Shown here: positions 52,940 to 64,000 of the stretch, piece after piece | Position numbering within the stretch: position 1 is the stretch's first letter | Layout of the letters: every line of letters begins with the position of its first letter | DNA from: Centroberyx gerrardi | Lineage: Eukaryota; Chordata; Actinopteri; Beryciformes; Berycidae | DNA: 64,000 bases | Assembly (NCBI RefSeq): GCF_048128805.1 | Contig: NC_135997.1 | Location: 13,823,116-13,887,115, forward strand | Direction of reading: 5' to 3' | Program-made: the position numbers and the translations under genes | Notes under the pieces: generated by a model | Database searches by the model: none | What the model saw: the letters and a program-made list of their open reading frames with translations, nothing else | Told to the model about the DNA's origin: nothing

Positions 52940-53730
52940 TTGTTGTTTATGGAGCATATAACACACACACATTTAATCTAACAGTTGTTTCAGGGATCAT
53001 TCCTAGGACATGGAAGGCTGCTCATGTGCTGCCACTATATGAGGGTGGCGATTAAATAACTACAGCCCTATCTCAAAATTGTCCTGCTTGGCTAAAACCC
53101 TGGAGGCTTTAGTAAACACCTCAAGGCCTTTCCCATTAGATGTTCTATGTTAAGCACTTATCAATCTGGATTCAGGGCTGAGCGTAGCACCTCTGCCACC
53201 TCTCTAGTTGTCAATGACATTGTGTCTGCTGTGGATGACAGACAACATTGTGCTGCTCTTTTTGTTGATTTGTCAAAGGCATTCAACATGGCTGATCATT
53301 CATTGCTGTTGAATAGACTTTCACTCATTGGTTTTGACATTGTTGCTTTTGTGTGGTTCCGACGGAAAGATCTCAATGCATAAAGGTGGGGGGGGTGCAT
53401 TCAGAGTTTTTAAAGATAACTAAAGGGGTTCTGCAAGGATCATATTAGGCCCAATCCTTTGTACTATATTGACATTGCCTCTTTGATAAATGGCTGTAAT
53501 GTACACTTTCAACACTTTTGAGAATTGGGCTCTTATTAGTCTTTAACTTGTGTCGAATGCCTATGAAACAAAATATATGTTGTTTTCAGAAAACTTGACT
53601 GTAGCAATGTCCAGTAATGTCCGGATTTGCATTCTAAATGGCACTCGTTGAGTGTGTCCCTTATTCTAATTATCTGGACATGTGGATTAATGATAAATTC
53701 ACTCAAAATCCATATTGGAAATTTGTTCAG
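52940..53730 (+). mobile_element. LINE reverse-transcriptase remnant (L2/CR1-like)
   Basis: Translations in more than one frame give pieces of a non-LTR reverse transcriptase in order: SGIIPRTWKAAHVLPLYEGG (frame of 52981), STYQSGFRAERSTSATS and ALFVDLSKAFNMADHSLLL (frame of 53147), a weak GVPQGS/LGPIL-like region near 53420-53460 and an AYETKYMLFSE piece near 53560. These are RT blocks in the right order. There are frame changes and stops between the blocks and the YADD box is destroyed, so the copy is dead. The absence of the endonuclease domain marks it as 5'-truncated. Family placement is by general resemblance. Confidence 0.75.
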
Positions 53731-55216
53731 AAAGTTGTGGATGAAACTTGGCCACTTGACCAATGACTCAACGGTTACTTCACCAACTGTTGCTGAGATT
53801 TCTCACTTTCAAAGCTCACTTTCTGGCCCATACTTTTATTTTGGGGGGAAAAAACTCCCCACCCCTTGAATTTTCAAGACACTCCCAATAAATAAATAGA
53901 ACAATTATACCAAGAGCTGAGGACAGTGTAAGACAGTTCTGCTACTATAGCTTTGGTGGTAGGCATGAACGAGTGAATCTTTTTGAAAGAATAATTTTTG
54001 ACCCAGTTACCATATGCTGAATGAACTGATCGGCCTTGCTCACTTGCTTTCGGTCAAACCACACATCACACATTTCCTGGTATGCCAGCAAGAGATTGTG
54101 GCAAATAGCCACTTTCCAACTCAAAGTATAATCATATCAGTAAGCATACCTGCAGTAAATTATTGTATTTTTACACTGTACATGTGTACCATTTGTGGAA
54201 TCTGATCAATCACTGACATTTCATTTTCATGATTGCGTTTTGAGGAAGTATTTTAAGAGCCAAGCCTAATCAGTATATTGAAGTCATCTAGTGCTGAAGA
54301 AGACAATACTGTGAAGCTTGCAGGTGAAGACCAGGCGATGTCAGAAAGCAGGTCATATACCGCACAGGGTATACACATCAAATAGTATACAATATGAGTA
54401 GTTTACATGTTGAGTAGAAGGATAATTGTACTCACTGAACAGTAGATGTACCAGAAAACATATAATTTGCAGAGATACACTGCTTCCCTCTCTATTGCAG
54501 TTTTAACAGTCATATTTAATTGTCACAAGGCCTAATGATTTTATCATGATACTGATTTTGTCTTACTGTTTCATTATTATGTGTTTGTTTTTTGTTCACT
54601 GATTGAAGATTGTCAATGAAGGCAATATTTATGACTTTATGACCTTAAGGGTGAAAAAACTGAATTTGACCAAGATATTTGCATCTGTGGATTAGTGATT
54701 AATTTTGCTCTGTGTATCCTACATGTCTATGTCTGACAGAACACATAAGACAACAAAATTAATATTTGGCAAGGCCTAAAGCTTAGAGCCAGAATGCTAA
54801 ATAGTGAACCTCAAAGAGAGCGTTTTAGCATGCTAATCTAAAATTACACCCTCATTATTGTTTCTCTCACATCTCAAAATCTAATGAATGATCAGTTTGA
54901 TAGAGACTAGTCTACTATTGATTAACTCACAAGAGCTGAAGCCCTATCTGTAAATGCATGATCCCTAATTCTGAATAATTATTTCATTCAGAGCACATTG
55001 TTATCAAAAAAATGTCGACTTGGCTGGTTCATTGCCTTTAATAAAGGTCTGATTACAAGGGAACCACTTCTTTTTTTTTTTACATTTAAGAGCTTTGGGG
55101 GCAGAGGAGAGTGTGCATAAGGAAAATATGTTGTAGGAATATATCAAGAATATATCATCACCATCATCATCACCATCATCATCACCATCATCATCATCAT
55201 CATCATCATCAACATT

Positions 55217-55253
<37 letters not shown>

Positions 55254-56840
55254 ATGTCAATTAACTTGCTACAGCACATGTGCTAAAATGAGGAGTCCTA
55301 TCTGAATTATTGCATTTATACGCTCTTGAAATAATGAAAATAAATAAGAGATTTTTTTTTTATTTAGTACACTGTATTGTACAATGTAAGGTGAAGGTTG
55401 TTTTGGTGTTGGCAAAGTATATTTTGTAAGTGCTAGGGGTGTTGACTGTGGTGAAGTATGCTCGTAATCGAGCAAGATTTTTGGTCACTGATGAGTTGAA
55501 AATCCTAGATGCCCTGACAACTATTTTACAAACCAAGAAAGTGCATTTGTCAGGACTTCCTTCTTGCTAAGTACCGATGTAACAGGGACATCCCAATGAG
55601 CTGTACATGTGAGCGGACTATATTCTGTGCAGCGACAACATGGGGAGCGTTCAACAAAAATAGTTTTCCTCTACATTAACTATACAACAGTATTTAATGT
55701 AAACCCCACTTTCAAAACAATCTAGGCTGCCTATGTTAGATATGGCTCATGTGAGGTTGTGAAAACAAGGATTTTTCCTAATGCCACATGAGGGGAGCAC
55801 GGTGAGCACAGACAGAACTGTCCCGTTCTGTTAAAAACCATGTGTTTGGCAGCAGGTTTAAACTCTAACACTGCAACTCTACTGGCTGGTCAGGCTGCTA
55901 CAGATAACTATCTAAGATGTAAACAGTTTGAACCAGCCATAACTTTGACTGTTGTGTAATGTATAAAGGATTATAGATTTGTGACATAATTTGACTGTGA
56001 AATGGAAAGCTCTCGCTTATTCTACAGTAAGAAGTAACTTCTCTATTCTTCTCTGCCACTGGCATATAACAGTAAACTACCACATGTTTTATCTCAAACG
56101 TCCACCAACAATCCATTCCTAATCCAGTGCATGCTCATGTTTTTTTCTCACTGAAAAAGTTGACTTATAATTGCAAATTTGCAGTTCTCTGTTGGACTAA
56201 TTAGATCTGCAGGGACCACATGTCTCCCTCCCTGAACTCTGGAGGAAGGGGAACTGAATGCCATAACTTAGGTATTGTTTTAGCCAAAATGTATTCAAGA
56301 CATCACAATGCACAATCCCAGCTATTTTTATGCTGACCTTGTCTATTTTTTCATTTAAAAGTAAAATCAAATCTAGATGCCTGCAACTCTGAGAACTAGT
56401 TTTAATCTCTGGCGAAAGAAGTTTCAGTGTTACAAATTCACTTTTTGAATAACTCTTAGCAAAGTGAACCAAGCTCATTTCTGGTGCAAGAATGAACAAA
56501 TATTGTGTACTTCTCTCAATATTTGTGCAAACTGGATTAAACAAGATAAAGCAGTTGAATAGGCTAGCTTTAGAGACTTTAGGCATGTAAGCTCAGTACT
56601 ACAGTGTGAGTTTTTTTATGAAACAGAATGAAGTGAAGCAAATTCATGCATATACTAAGTATACTTATGTCCCCATATAAGCCTTGTTCAAATCTTGTAT
56701 GATTCAATTCACTACAAGCGAAGTCAGACTGAAAGAAACATAAGATGCACAGTGGCTCCCCATCCCCCATCTCTACCATGATAAGTCTATGAACCAATCG
56801 GCAAGTGACCCACTAACCCACCAACCAATAAATAGCTTGT
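53731..56840. other. Intergenic stretch before cend1
   Basis: AT-rich, no gene recognised. Contains the (TCA)n tract at 55153-55256, whose translations as poly-His or poly-Asp are artefacts. The part next to 56857 must hold the cend1 3' UTR; no clear AATAAA on the minus strand within 1 kb. Confidence 0.55.
55153..55256. repeat. (TCA)n trinucleotide microsatellite
   Basis: About 100 bp of CATCAT units with a few interruptions (CATCACCATCATCATCACC, AACATTATCA). It is intergenic. Confidence 0.95.
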
Positions 56841-56856
56841 GATAATGAAATTGGTT

Positions 56857-57147
56857 TTAATTTCTCCTCGCCAGTAGCAACACTCCCAGCAAGATGGCTC
56901 CCGCAGCAATGACCGCCCCGCCGATGAGAAAGGGCTTCAGGTGTTCCAGAGAGTCTGTGCCGGAGGCCGTGGCCTCATCGGCCTCCGTCGTCACCTCAGC
57001 TTCTGCGGCCCCATCCTGGGCGGGGGGGGCCTCGGGCTCGGGGGCCGCGGGGGCAGGGTCGGCCTTGCGTGGGGCTGCTGGCTCCTTCTTCTCTGCTTTA
57101 GGTGCCGCCTTGGGCGCTGGGGCCCCGCTCTTGGCCTTGGCTTCCAT
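56857..57147 (-). CDS. cend1: Cell cycle exit and neuronal differentiation protein 1 (BM88)
   Basis: Tail-anchored membrane protein of neuronal lineage cells that promotes cell-cycle exit and differentiation. A single coding exon of 96 residues begins MEAKAKSGAPAPKAAPKAEK; residues 1-45 are Ala/Pro/Lys-rich, 46-65 acidic, and 73-92 form a hydrophobic tail anchor (FLIGGAVIAAGAILLGVLLL) followed by ARRN. Human CEND1 (149 residues) has the same plan: Lys/Pro/Ala-rich head, acidic stretch, and a C-terminal segment NPLLVAGGVAVAAIALIL..VRKK. The fish protein is about 50 residues shorter, in the low-complexity head. Position beside polr2l, as on human 11p15.5, backs the call. A TTCTCCTCAG acceptor at about 57218 suggests a spliced 5' UTR. 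Confidence 0.85.
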   Translation of the reverse strand: MEAKAKSGAPAPKAAPKAEKKEPAAPRKADPAPAAPEPEAPPAQDGAAEAEVTTEADEATASGTDSLEHLKPFLIGGAVIAAGAILLGVLLLARRN

Positions 57148-57218
57148 GGACTCAGGAACAGAGGTGTGGTCTGGTCAGGAGGAGACTTTCTGAGGTTGGC
57201 ACTGTGCTGCTTCACTGA

Positions 57219-59200
57219 GGAGAAACAGCAAACACACACAGACAGATTATCCCTCTGAATTAGGCTCAGACAGCATGTCATCAGTGTTGAGATACTGACA
57301 CGCAGAAGAGCCTTAAAAATCCTTGTATTCACTGTACAGTAACAGCAGTTATGTGCCACTGGGGCCTTAAATGTGACCTTGGAAAAAGACGACATTGGCG
57401 ATGACATCCTGATGCTCAGAGGGACAGAGGGTTGTTTATTTTGGTCAGAGCAGCTGTGAAATAAACTTCCACTGAAGAAATAATGTTCCGACAGCTTCCT
57501 GTGCAAAGCTTTCTCATGGGATAATCTGCTAGTTTTGTAATGGAGGAAGGGAGTATGGCACACTGCAGCTGCAGAACAGCTCAGTCACAGTCGAGGACTG
57601 AACCTCTGTTTCTGTCATTCTGACCATAGCCATCCCTAGATGCAATAACCAAACTGTACATTTAATCCCTCTCTATTTATCTCCTTCTCTCTCTCCCTCT
57701 CTCACTGTAAAACTGTATGAGTCATATGAGCTATAAATGGAGGACAAGATGGAGGGGAGAAATAAGGAGCACAGTGACTGCAACAGAGGAAATCAGTGAT
57801 GTCAGAAAAAGTGAATGAGAGGAATAGAATAAAGAGAAAGAAATACTGCTGAAATGGAATGAACACATCATAGCAGCTTGGATGAATCTCGGCAGCGCAG
57901 CTCCTAAAAAATGCCTAATATCAAATATTGCAGTGATCTGACAAGAGGAAATACAAGCATCACATACCTCTCCAACAGCTGTGTAGAGATTGCAAGAAGA
58001 CTGGATGGAATGATTTTTAACACGGCAGTCGCTGGAACTCTGAATGTCCTTAAGATAAGCAAATGAGAGAAAGCGGAGAGATGGAGGACACAGTGAGAGC
58101 TGGAGGGAGGAGAGAGAGAGCAGGAGAGAACGGGATGTACCATTTGCTCCTCAGCAGAGGGGGGTGTCTCTCTTTGAGAATACATCCTGGAGTTTTTTTA
58201 TGGCATTTATATCTTATTATTACTATGAGTTTTTAGGGCTGCAGTGAGTGTTATTTCAGTAAGGCAAAGTCCAGATATTTGAACATTTCTCCAGTGATGG
58301 GACATAGTGCAATTTACAAATAGGACATTGTTTGAAGAATTTGTTCTTCAGCATATCTGTCACGTTAATATATTACTTGATGTAAAACCTAATACTGATA
58401 TACACCACTAATACTAGTTTGCATTTTCATACACTCTGGTGGTGAATATGAGAAGATGTTTTTTGTAACCATGTCAATTAACTTTTTTTGTCATTCCTTA
58501 GATTGATGTTCATGCAATGTGAATGTTTAGCTGATTTATTTTCTCAAATTACTAAATCTTTAACATCATATTACCTGTATGTATTCTCATCTCTCTCTCA
58601 TACAGGTATAACAGCACTTTAGTAAGAAACTTGTCCTTTCAACAGTTTAGCTGTGCTACTACTTCCCCTTGAAAGTCCTGTCAGTTCCCACAAGATAATT
58701 TGGCCTGCTGCTTAATGATATTGGTTAGGCCTACAAAACTGTATATTAATAGGTTATTTGGTCATTTTATGATGTACAGGAAACAATTCATGCTGTTTTC
58801 TTCTCCATGAAAGGGGATCCAGTTCTTGCTAATAATTCACCTAATAAAGATCATAAAGTGAATACAGCTGAAATTGAATAGGACAACTATTTCAGGCAGC
58901 GTGGAATCTATTTTCAGACAAGAGAGTGTGAATAACCCCGAGCCCTGAGGTCAGCAGTCTTGGCAGTAGGCTGTGTGGAAGTGAGAAGGAGCCCCTGAGC
59001 CCAGTGGGCTTCTTGTTGATGTGATGAGATCAGGATTTCCTGATTCAGGATAGATTTTTGACTTTTGGGAACACGCCTATTCCATTCAAGGGGAAGTTTG
59101 GGAAGTGACGCTGATCCACGCCCCGTCAAAAGTATCCAAAGAATGCTATGTGTCAAGATAACAATCAACAGTTACGCTTGATCCGCCTTCGGTAAAGAAT
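57219..59200. other. Region upstream of cend1
   Basis: No coding exon recognised. It should contain the cend1 non-coding first exon and promoter on the minus strand, but I cannot place them. GA-rich text lies at 57760-57845 and 58060-58130. Confidence 0.5.
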
Positions 59201-59750
59201 GGAGTCGTCGCGCACATGCGTAGTTAAGTAACTCTTTTAGAAATATTGTGTCACTTTTAACCACATTAAATGTTCGATAGTTGTATATAATTTAGGTTTG
59301 TATGTTTTTCCAGCATAATGTGAAATTCGTGTTTTATGGACTCCCGAACAAGCCTGGTTTTGCCCACATTGCTCCGTTAATGCGTCGCCATGGTAACGAA
59401 CATTGCTTTGAGCCAAGATTGAAATGCGCATGCGCAATAGTGACATAACCAAGAACACATAAATGCATTTTTCTTTTAGGTAAGCCTTTGTGAATTGTCC
59501 ACTGCTTAACGTACAGCATACAGTACGACAGTGTCTGAGTGTGAGCTCCGCTAAGTATGAGGACCTTAGGGAGCCTGTGGAGGCATCGGCACCGAGGTCC
59601 GGTTGGGTGACTTTTGACAGCGGACTCTTGATGAGGCTGTAATCTCTCGCCAAACACTTATTTCTCTGAACCAGTCGCCCACGGTGATTCCTTGACATTC
59701 ACAAACCACCGGTGGCGCACTTTCGCTGCAGGATCCCAACACTTGCTGCC

Positions 59751-59897
59751 ATGTACAGAACCGAATCAGGTGTGCGTAAACAACGCAATCTCGATCGGCT
59801 CTATCGTAAGGTCAAAGACGACGTAAATTTCCTACGTAAACCGCGCAGTGGTGGTTCGACGTTCGGGAGGCAGCAGCGGAATGGAAAAAGGGAATAG
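59751..59897 (+). CDS. Short ORF, possible upstream ORF
   Basis: 48 codons starting MYRTESGVRKQRNLDRLYRK, strongly basic, with a fair context (GCTGCCATGT). It lies 580 nt upstream of the likely main start within the CpG-richer region. It may be an upstream ORF in a 5' UTR or chance. No homologue recognised. Confidence 0.25.
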   Translation: MYRTESGVRKQRNLDRLYRKVKDDVNFLRKPRSGGSTFGRQQRNGKRE

Positions 59898-60477
59898 CCA
59901 CGGCGTACCTTTCTCTGGGAGAAATGTTGTCCGGGGGGTGGTGCCAGTTTTCTCGGGAAATGCTGCCGTTTAGCTGCCATCCGTGCTGGGGTTCGGGAGT
60001 TGTCCGGTTGATGGCATACACAAGCTACTAACGTGCGGATCGACGGGTTTGTCTAGTTCTTTAAACTCGAGGGACTGTCTTTTTTGATAGAGATCATGAC
60101 GGACTCCGGTAAAGAGACGTGAAAAAGACACTCAGTCAGTGAACTGCCACAAGCCGACGACGTGTTGCAGTCCACCCGGGAATCAAACCAGTCTCCAGCG
60201 GGTAGAAAACGACTTAACGTCTAACGTTACGCGGTTTGATGGCATGTGTCTCTCCATCGGGTTTGCCTGAGACCCGGCGGATACCCGAGGACGCTTGAAT
60301 CCTTTGATGCCGCTGGATCCATTCATCCGGATCCCGGTGCGATCCGTTGTAATGACGTCTGTATAGTAGAAAATCATTTCATCGGTTACATTTGAGATTT
60401 TTTTTAAATTTTTTATCCCTGAGCCGGTCGGTGTCGGTCGGGGAGAGCGACATTGAGGCGATCGGCAGCAGAAGGAT

Positions 60478-60535
60478 ATGGGAGAGCGAACGGAGCCGAT
60501 GCAGTGGGTCTTGGCAAGGCATCGTCAAAATACAG
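60478..60535 (+). CDS. Probable first coding exon of an unidentified gene
   Basis: ATG at 60478 opens MGERTEPMQWVLARHRQNT and runs to a strong donor (ACAG|GTGAGC at 60536), ending one base into a codon. The exon sits at the end of the CpG-richer region, as a first coding exon should. I do not recognise the peptide and see no second exon in the remaining 3.4 kb, so intron 1 is long or the next exon lies outside. An in-frame second ATG at codon 8 is an alternative start. Confidence 0.45.
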
Positions 60536-63500
60536 GTGAGCGGCGGGATGAGGGGACTTGACACCCGAAAACCGGTTAATGTAGGGCAGCGTGAGTGGGC
60601 TTTCACCTGATGCATCCGTGTGAGCGGTGCTTTAAGATGTGTGGGGGAAAAAAAACAAAAAAAAAAAACCTTAGGCCACATCTCCATTAGGCCTACAGGA
60701 TGCCACATTTTAAGCAGCTGTCCTGATTAAATGAGATTAGACAACTACTGCTGCCGCCGTCCGTGCTGGAATCACACATTTGTTGTGATTATTGCACGGC
60801 AGCAGCAGCCTGCTCAGACCCGTAAAGCCCCGTCAAGGGTGATATGCTTTTCATTTGGCTGCTCATATATAGCGGCATGTTTAATGTTAATAAGAACCTG
60901 CTACAGCAACAGCAAGGGGAATGTCACACCCATTTATCATTTGTCACTGATGCTCAAGGCGTTCATCTTCATGTGATTTCGAGTTGTGGATAATATTTGA
61001 AAGAAAATCTATGTATTTTTTTATACTGCCCTCCAAATGTGTGGCTCTCCTCTCCCCATGTGTCGTAATGTCTGAAGCCACTCGAAGCACAACAGCCTTC
61101 ACTAATAAGCAGTGCTTCATCTTAAATGACCAGGGGAAGAGGTGTCAGTTTTGCAACATGTGCCGGTCACTCACAGTCGTTTAGTTTGAGAGTGTCAGCG
61201 CTCCCCTGACAGCCTGTGAACTTCTCTGGGGGCTTATAGTAATAATAGAAAACCTAATTCATTTTCTCACAAGACATCCTGCATGACATTTCAGTCTGAG
61301 ATGGTGCTAAGATTTTATTTTTGAGAAACACAGTGAAAGTCTAGAGATTAGGAAAGAGGAAATAGGGAAGACTAGACATGAAGAAAGACTAGTCATTGCA
61401 CATGAGATGGCACTCAATTTAGATTTCTCACGTTCTTGTTTTGCATAAGCATTAGTTGAAGTTTGTTATGACAAACAGGCAAACAGATAAAACAGAGCTT
61501 GCTTCTCTCTAGCCCAAGCGGAGATGCTGTTGATGGCACACTGATGTGTATTGGACCACAAAGTACTGATAACCAAACACATATCCCGACTTTTACTATT
61601 TACCTGTCTGAATTTAGACTGATTTCTACACCATAGGCTCTTGTCATAGACCGAACATGTTCTAACATGAGGCAAGAGGCAGCCTATTCAACACACATGA
61701 TCTAATTTAAATAAAACAAATAATACTAAACACAACAAAACTGTTAAGTGTCACATTTATCATGGACTGATGGAAAATTAGCTAATTTGAGTGACTCTAT
61801 TTTAGGGGTGACCAAGATTAAAGAGTAGCTTTCCTGGGATCAGATGTGGCTCAGTCTGTAGAAAAATGGGACAGTCTAGATAGCCAAGCCCAGCCAGGTA
61901 GAGGAGCGTGAACAGCAGTGTGTTTACACTTGGTTGCACTATATCCCTGGAGGCTGCAGCCTCACAGAGACCGGCTGCCTCCCTGGACTCCCGGCTCACA
62001 TGTTGTCTCTGTCTTCTCCTGGCGGTGTTTGTATGGGTTTCTCTTACTTCACGTCCTCTTGTGCCAGAAAACCGGCTCCTCTACCTCACTGTTGACTAAC
62101 TGATTTGTTAGCAGCACGTTGGGCTGGTGGTTGGATGTCATTAGCTAGCCTAAGAACTACGAGGAAGCAACAAAATAGATACTCGTTCAGTATACTGGAT
62201 GTTTAAATCTGCTACCAGTGTTGATAATTTTGGAACAAATTTAGCAATCTATGATAGTCCAAAATGGTTTCTGTAGGAATGTGAAAAATCTCCCATTCCT
62301 CCCATTCCTTTCTCAAATAATAATTTTGACCACAGCCTGAATTTAAAGCAAATGTGAGCAAGCCTATTTTAACACACGTCTAAATCAGGGATGGCAGCAT
62401 TGGTAGTGTTTGGGTCAAGAATATTATGTAGTTACCATGATATGGCAGGAATGTATGTGTACGAATGCACACTAATCACATAAACCCACTAAATACATGG
62501 TAGGCCTATGGTGTAACCAAGCCAGGAATAAATACCAATCTAATAGAAGGACCATGGACATACATTTGGTGCCAAAAGTTTCTATGATCTGAACATTTCT
62601 TCTGTATGGCAGTGTGTGCTGATTATCAGAGAAGAATGGAAATATCCAATTCTTCAGCATTTTAAGAAAAATGTTCAGGACACTTGTACTCATTCTGTTA
62701 GGGAACACACCCTTCCTTTATCTGTGGTATACTTACTGAGGACTGATAAGGGTGAAGTGTTACACTTGTGCTTTGAATTACATATTCAGCTCAGGCATAA
62801 ATGACTAAAAATTGTATTAATTTTGTGTTAATCCTTATAATGATCCTTAAGACCTTCAAAGACCCTGGATAACATTCAGCTGCATCTTGAAAACAATGAA
62901 AATTGAATTGTCTTCATAGATTTTATGGTTGTATTAAATCTGTTTTGAAGCATTGCGGTCTTCAAAACATCCCACAGTTAGAATTTTGTGTCTCAGATAG
63001 TAAACCCAGTTGTCACATGAAAATATGAGTGTTCTCCATTTTCTTACTTGGTCAAAGTTTATTTTGTTAGGGTTAGGGTCGATGTGCAGAGTAAATTTCA
63101 TGACCACAGGACGCTTTTATAATTGACTCAAGATTAAAGTTTTTGTCTGACGGCAGCAATATAGTTTACAAGAGAATATGGGAAAATGGGAAATGGGCAC
63201 AATCACTTCCAACAGCTCTAGTGACCTTTGGGTTCATTTGACAGAAGTGGAACTTGAAACGCAAGTTCATGGAACTGGTGATTAACGTTTTTTCTCAATA
63301 CCAAACCCCAAATACATCAGAGTTTGCTGCTGCCGTCCGGTTGACACTTGCTCCTCGTGAATGACTTACATCCTCATCATAGCCTTCTGTAATATCCAAT
63401 TCAGTTCTAAAATGCAGCTAGAATATGTACAGGACTTTTATATTCAATGTTTTTTCCCTGTGTCTTGTGCAGATGCAGATGTGAATATCATGAAATGGCT

Positions 63501-64000
63501 AACTGTACGCCACCTTTTATATTAGCCTTGCTGTTTTTAACTGGTTTGTGGGCGTGTGTGTGTTTATGTGCATGTATGTGTGTGTGCCCCCTCCCAGACT
63601 GTAGTGTATTGCAAAATCTATGGTTTAGCCGCAGACTTGAATTCAATTAAGTTTCACTGTTATTCTGCAGTAAAGCAATCCATAGATAACGACACAATTC
63701 AAGCGTATGAAGATGCCATCTAAAAGTAACACATTTACTCTTATGGCTGCAGTAAAGTGTTGCACAATCAAAACTGCAGCTCTTATTCTCAGTATCTGAT
63801 CAAATACAATCACAAACAAATTTGTACACGAGCTATAGCAGGAATACACAGAACACATATGTTAAAACCCCCAAAACACAAAACATTCACATACTGTATA
63901 CATGTACACATTCATGCACGCATACACACACACATGCATTCTGCAGTGCACATGCTATCACACCAACTGAAAGAAGAGAGAATGGAGTGGGAAGAGGTGA
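60536..64000 (+). other. Probable intron 1 of the unidentified gene
   Basis: AT-rich DNA without recognisable exons or clear mobile elements. Short TG and CA runs near 63550-63585 and 63905-63935. An acceptor-like TTGTGCAG at 63472 is followed by a frame that closes after 17 codons, so I do not call an exon. Confidence 0.4.

Larger units (their letters stand above)
59200..60620. promoter_or_regulatory. CpG-richer promoter region of an unidentified plus-strand gene
   Basis: CG dinucleotides are clearly more frequent here (for example 59790-59880 and 60140-60345) than in the surrounding AT-rich DNA. The region has no repeats and ends in a coding-like first exon with a good donor. Transcription could run both ways from it. 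Confidence 0.6.

Noticed and set aside
55004-55305. Poly-Asp and poly-His frames
   Set aside because: Artefacts of the (TCA)n microsatellite read on the two strands.
56894-57258. Plus-strand frames opposite cend1
   Set aside because: Shadows of the GC-rich cend1 exon; only the minus-strand frame has the tail anchor and homology.
63472-63534. Possible second exon of the 60478 gene
   Set aside because: There is a good acceptor but the compatible frame closes quickly and no donor is found.

Overview
The window is nuclear DNA of a ray-finned fish, most likely a teleost. It has short, intron-rich vertebrate genes with GT-AG introns, very dense (CA)n, (CT)n and (GA)n microsatellites, and many short inverted-repeat DNA transposons of types familiar from teleost genomes. 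I see no bacterial, organellar or viral gene content. The exact species cannot be read from the sequence.

Five genes can be supported by protein homology and clean, phase-consistent splice sites. From left to right: (1) syt7 (+, 262-29024, 5' part lies left of the window), with two long linker exons, a linker/C2A junction exon and the complete C2A-C2B module; (2) sdhaf2 (-, 35614-38478), the mitochondrial assembly factor that promotes flavinylation of SDHA; (3) cpsf7 (+, 39271-43030), the 59-kDa CFIm subunit, head-to-head with sdhaf2 across about 0.8 kb that must contain both promoters; (4) polr2l (-, 50023-51274 coding), the RPB10/RPABC5 subunit shared by the nuclear RNA polymerases; (5) cend1 (-, 56857-57147), a tail-anchored neuronal protein. 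A sixth, unidentified plus-strand gene seems to start in the CpG-richer stretch at 59.2-60.6 kb; its first coding exon is probably 60478-60535 and the rest lies beyond the window.

syt7, sdhaf2 and cpsf7 are also neighbours on human 11q12, whereas polr2l and cend1 are neighbours on human 11p15.5. The window therefore joins two blocks that are separate in human. The genes do not form a pathway; the shared context is genomic. syt7 and cend1 are neuronal, and the middle three are housekeeping.

The rest is intron and intergenic DNA. It holds at least four hAT-type elements (7660-8611, 12424-13064, 43250-44542, 45421-47401), several MITEs with good terminal inverted repeats (5334-5590, 18609-19027, 22954-23419, 26541-26929, 35199-35489), a Tc1/mariner-like remnant (36336-36821), a LINE reverse-transcriptase remnant (52940-53730), a tRNA-like SINE scrap and about twenty microsatellites. 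The least explained item is an open, splice-bounded 132-nt segment inside the polr2l intron that would fit in frame between the two coding exons.
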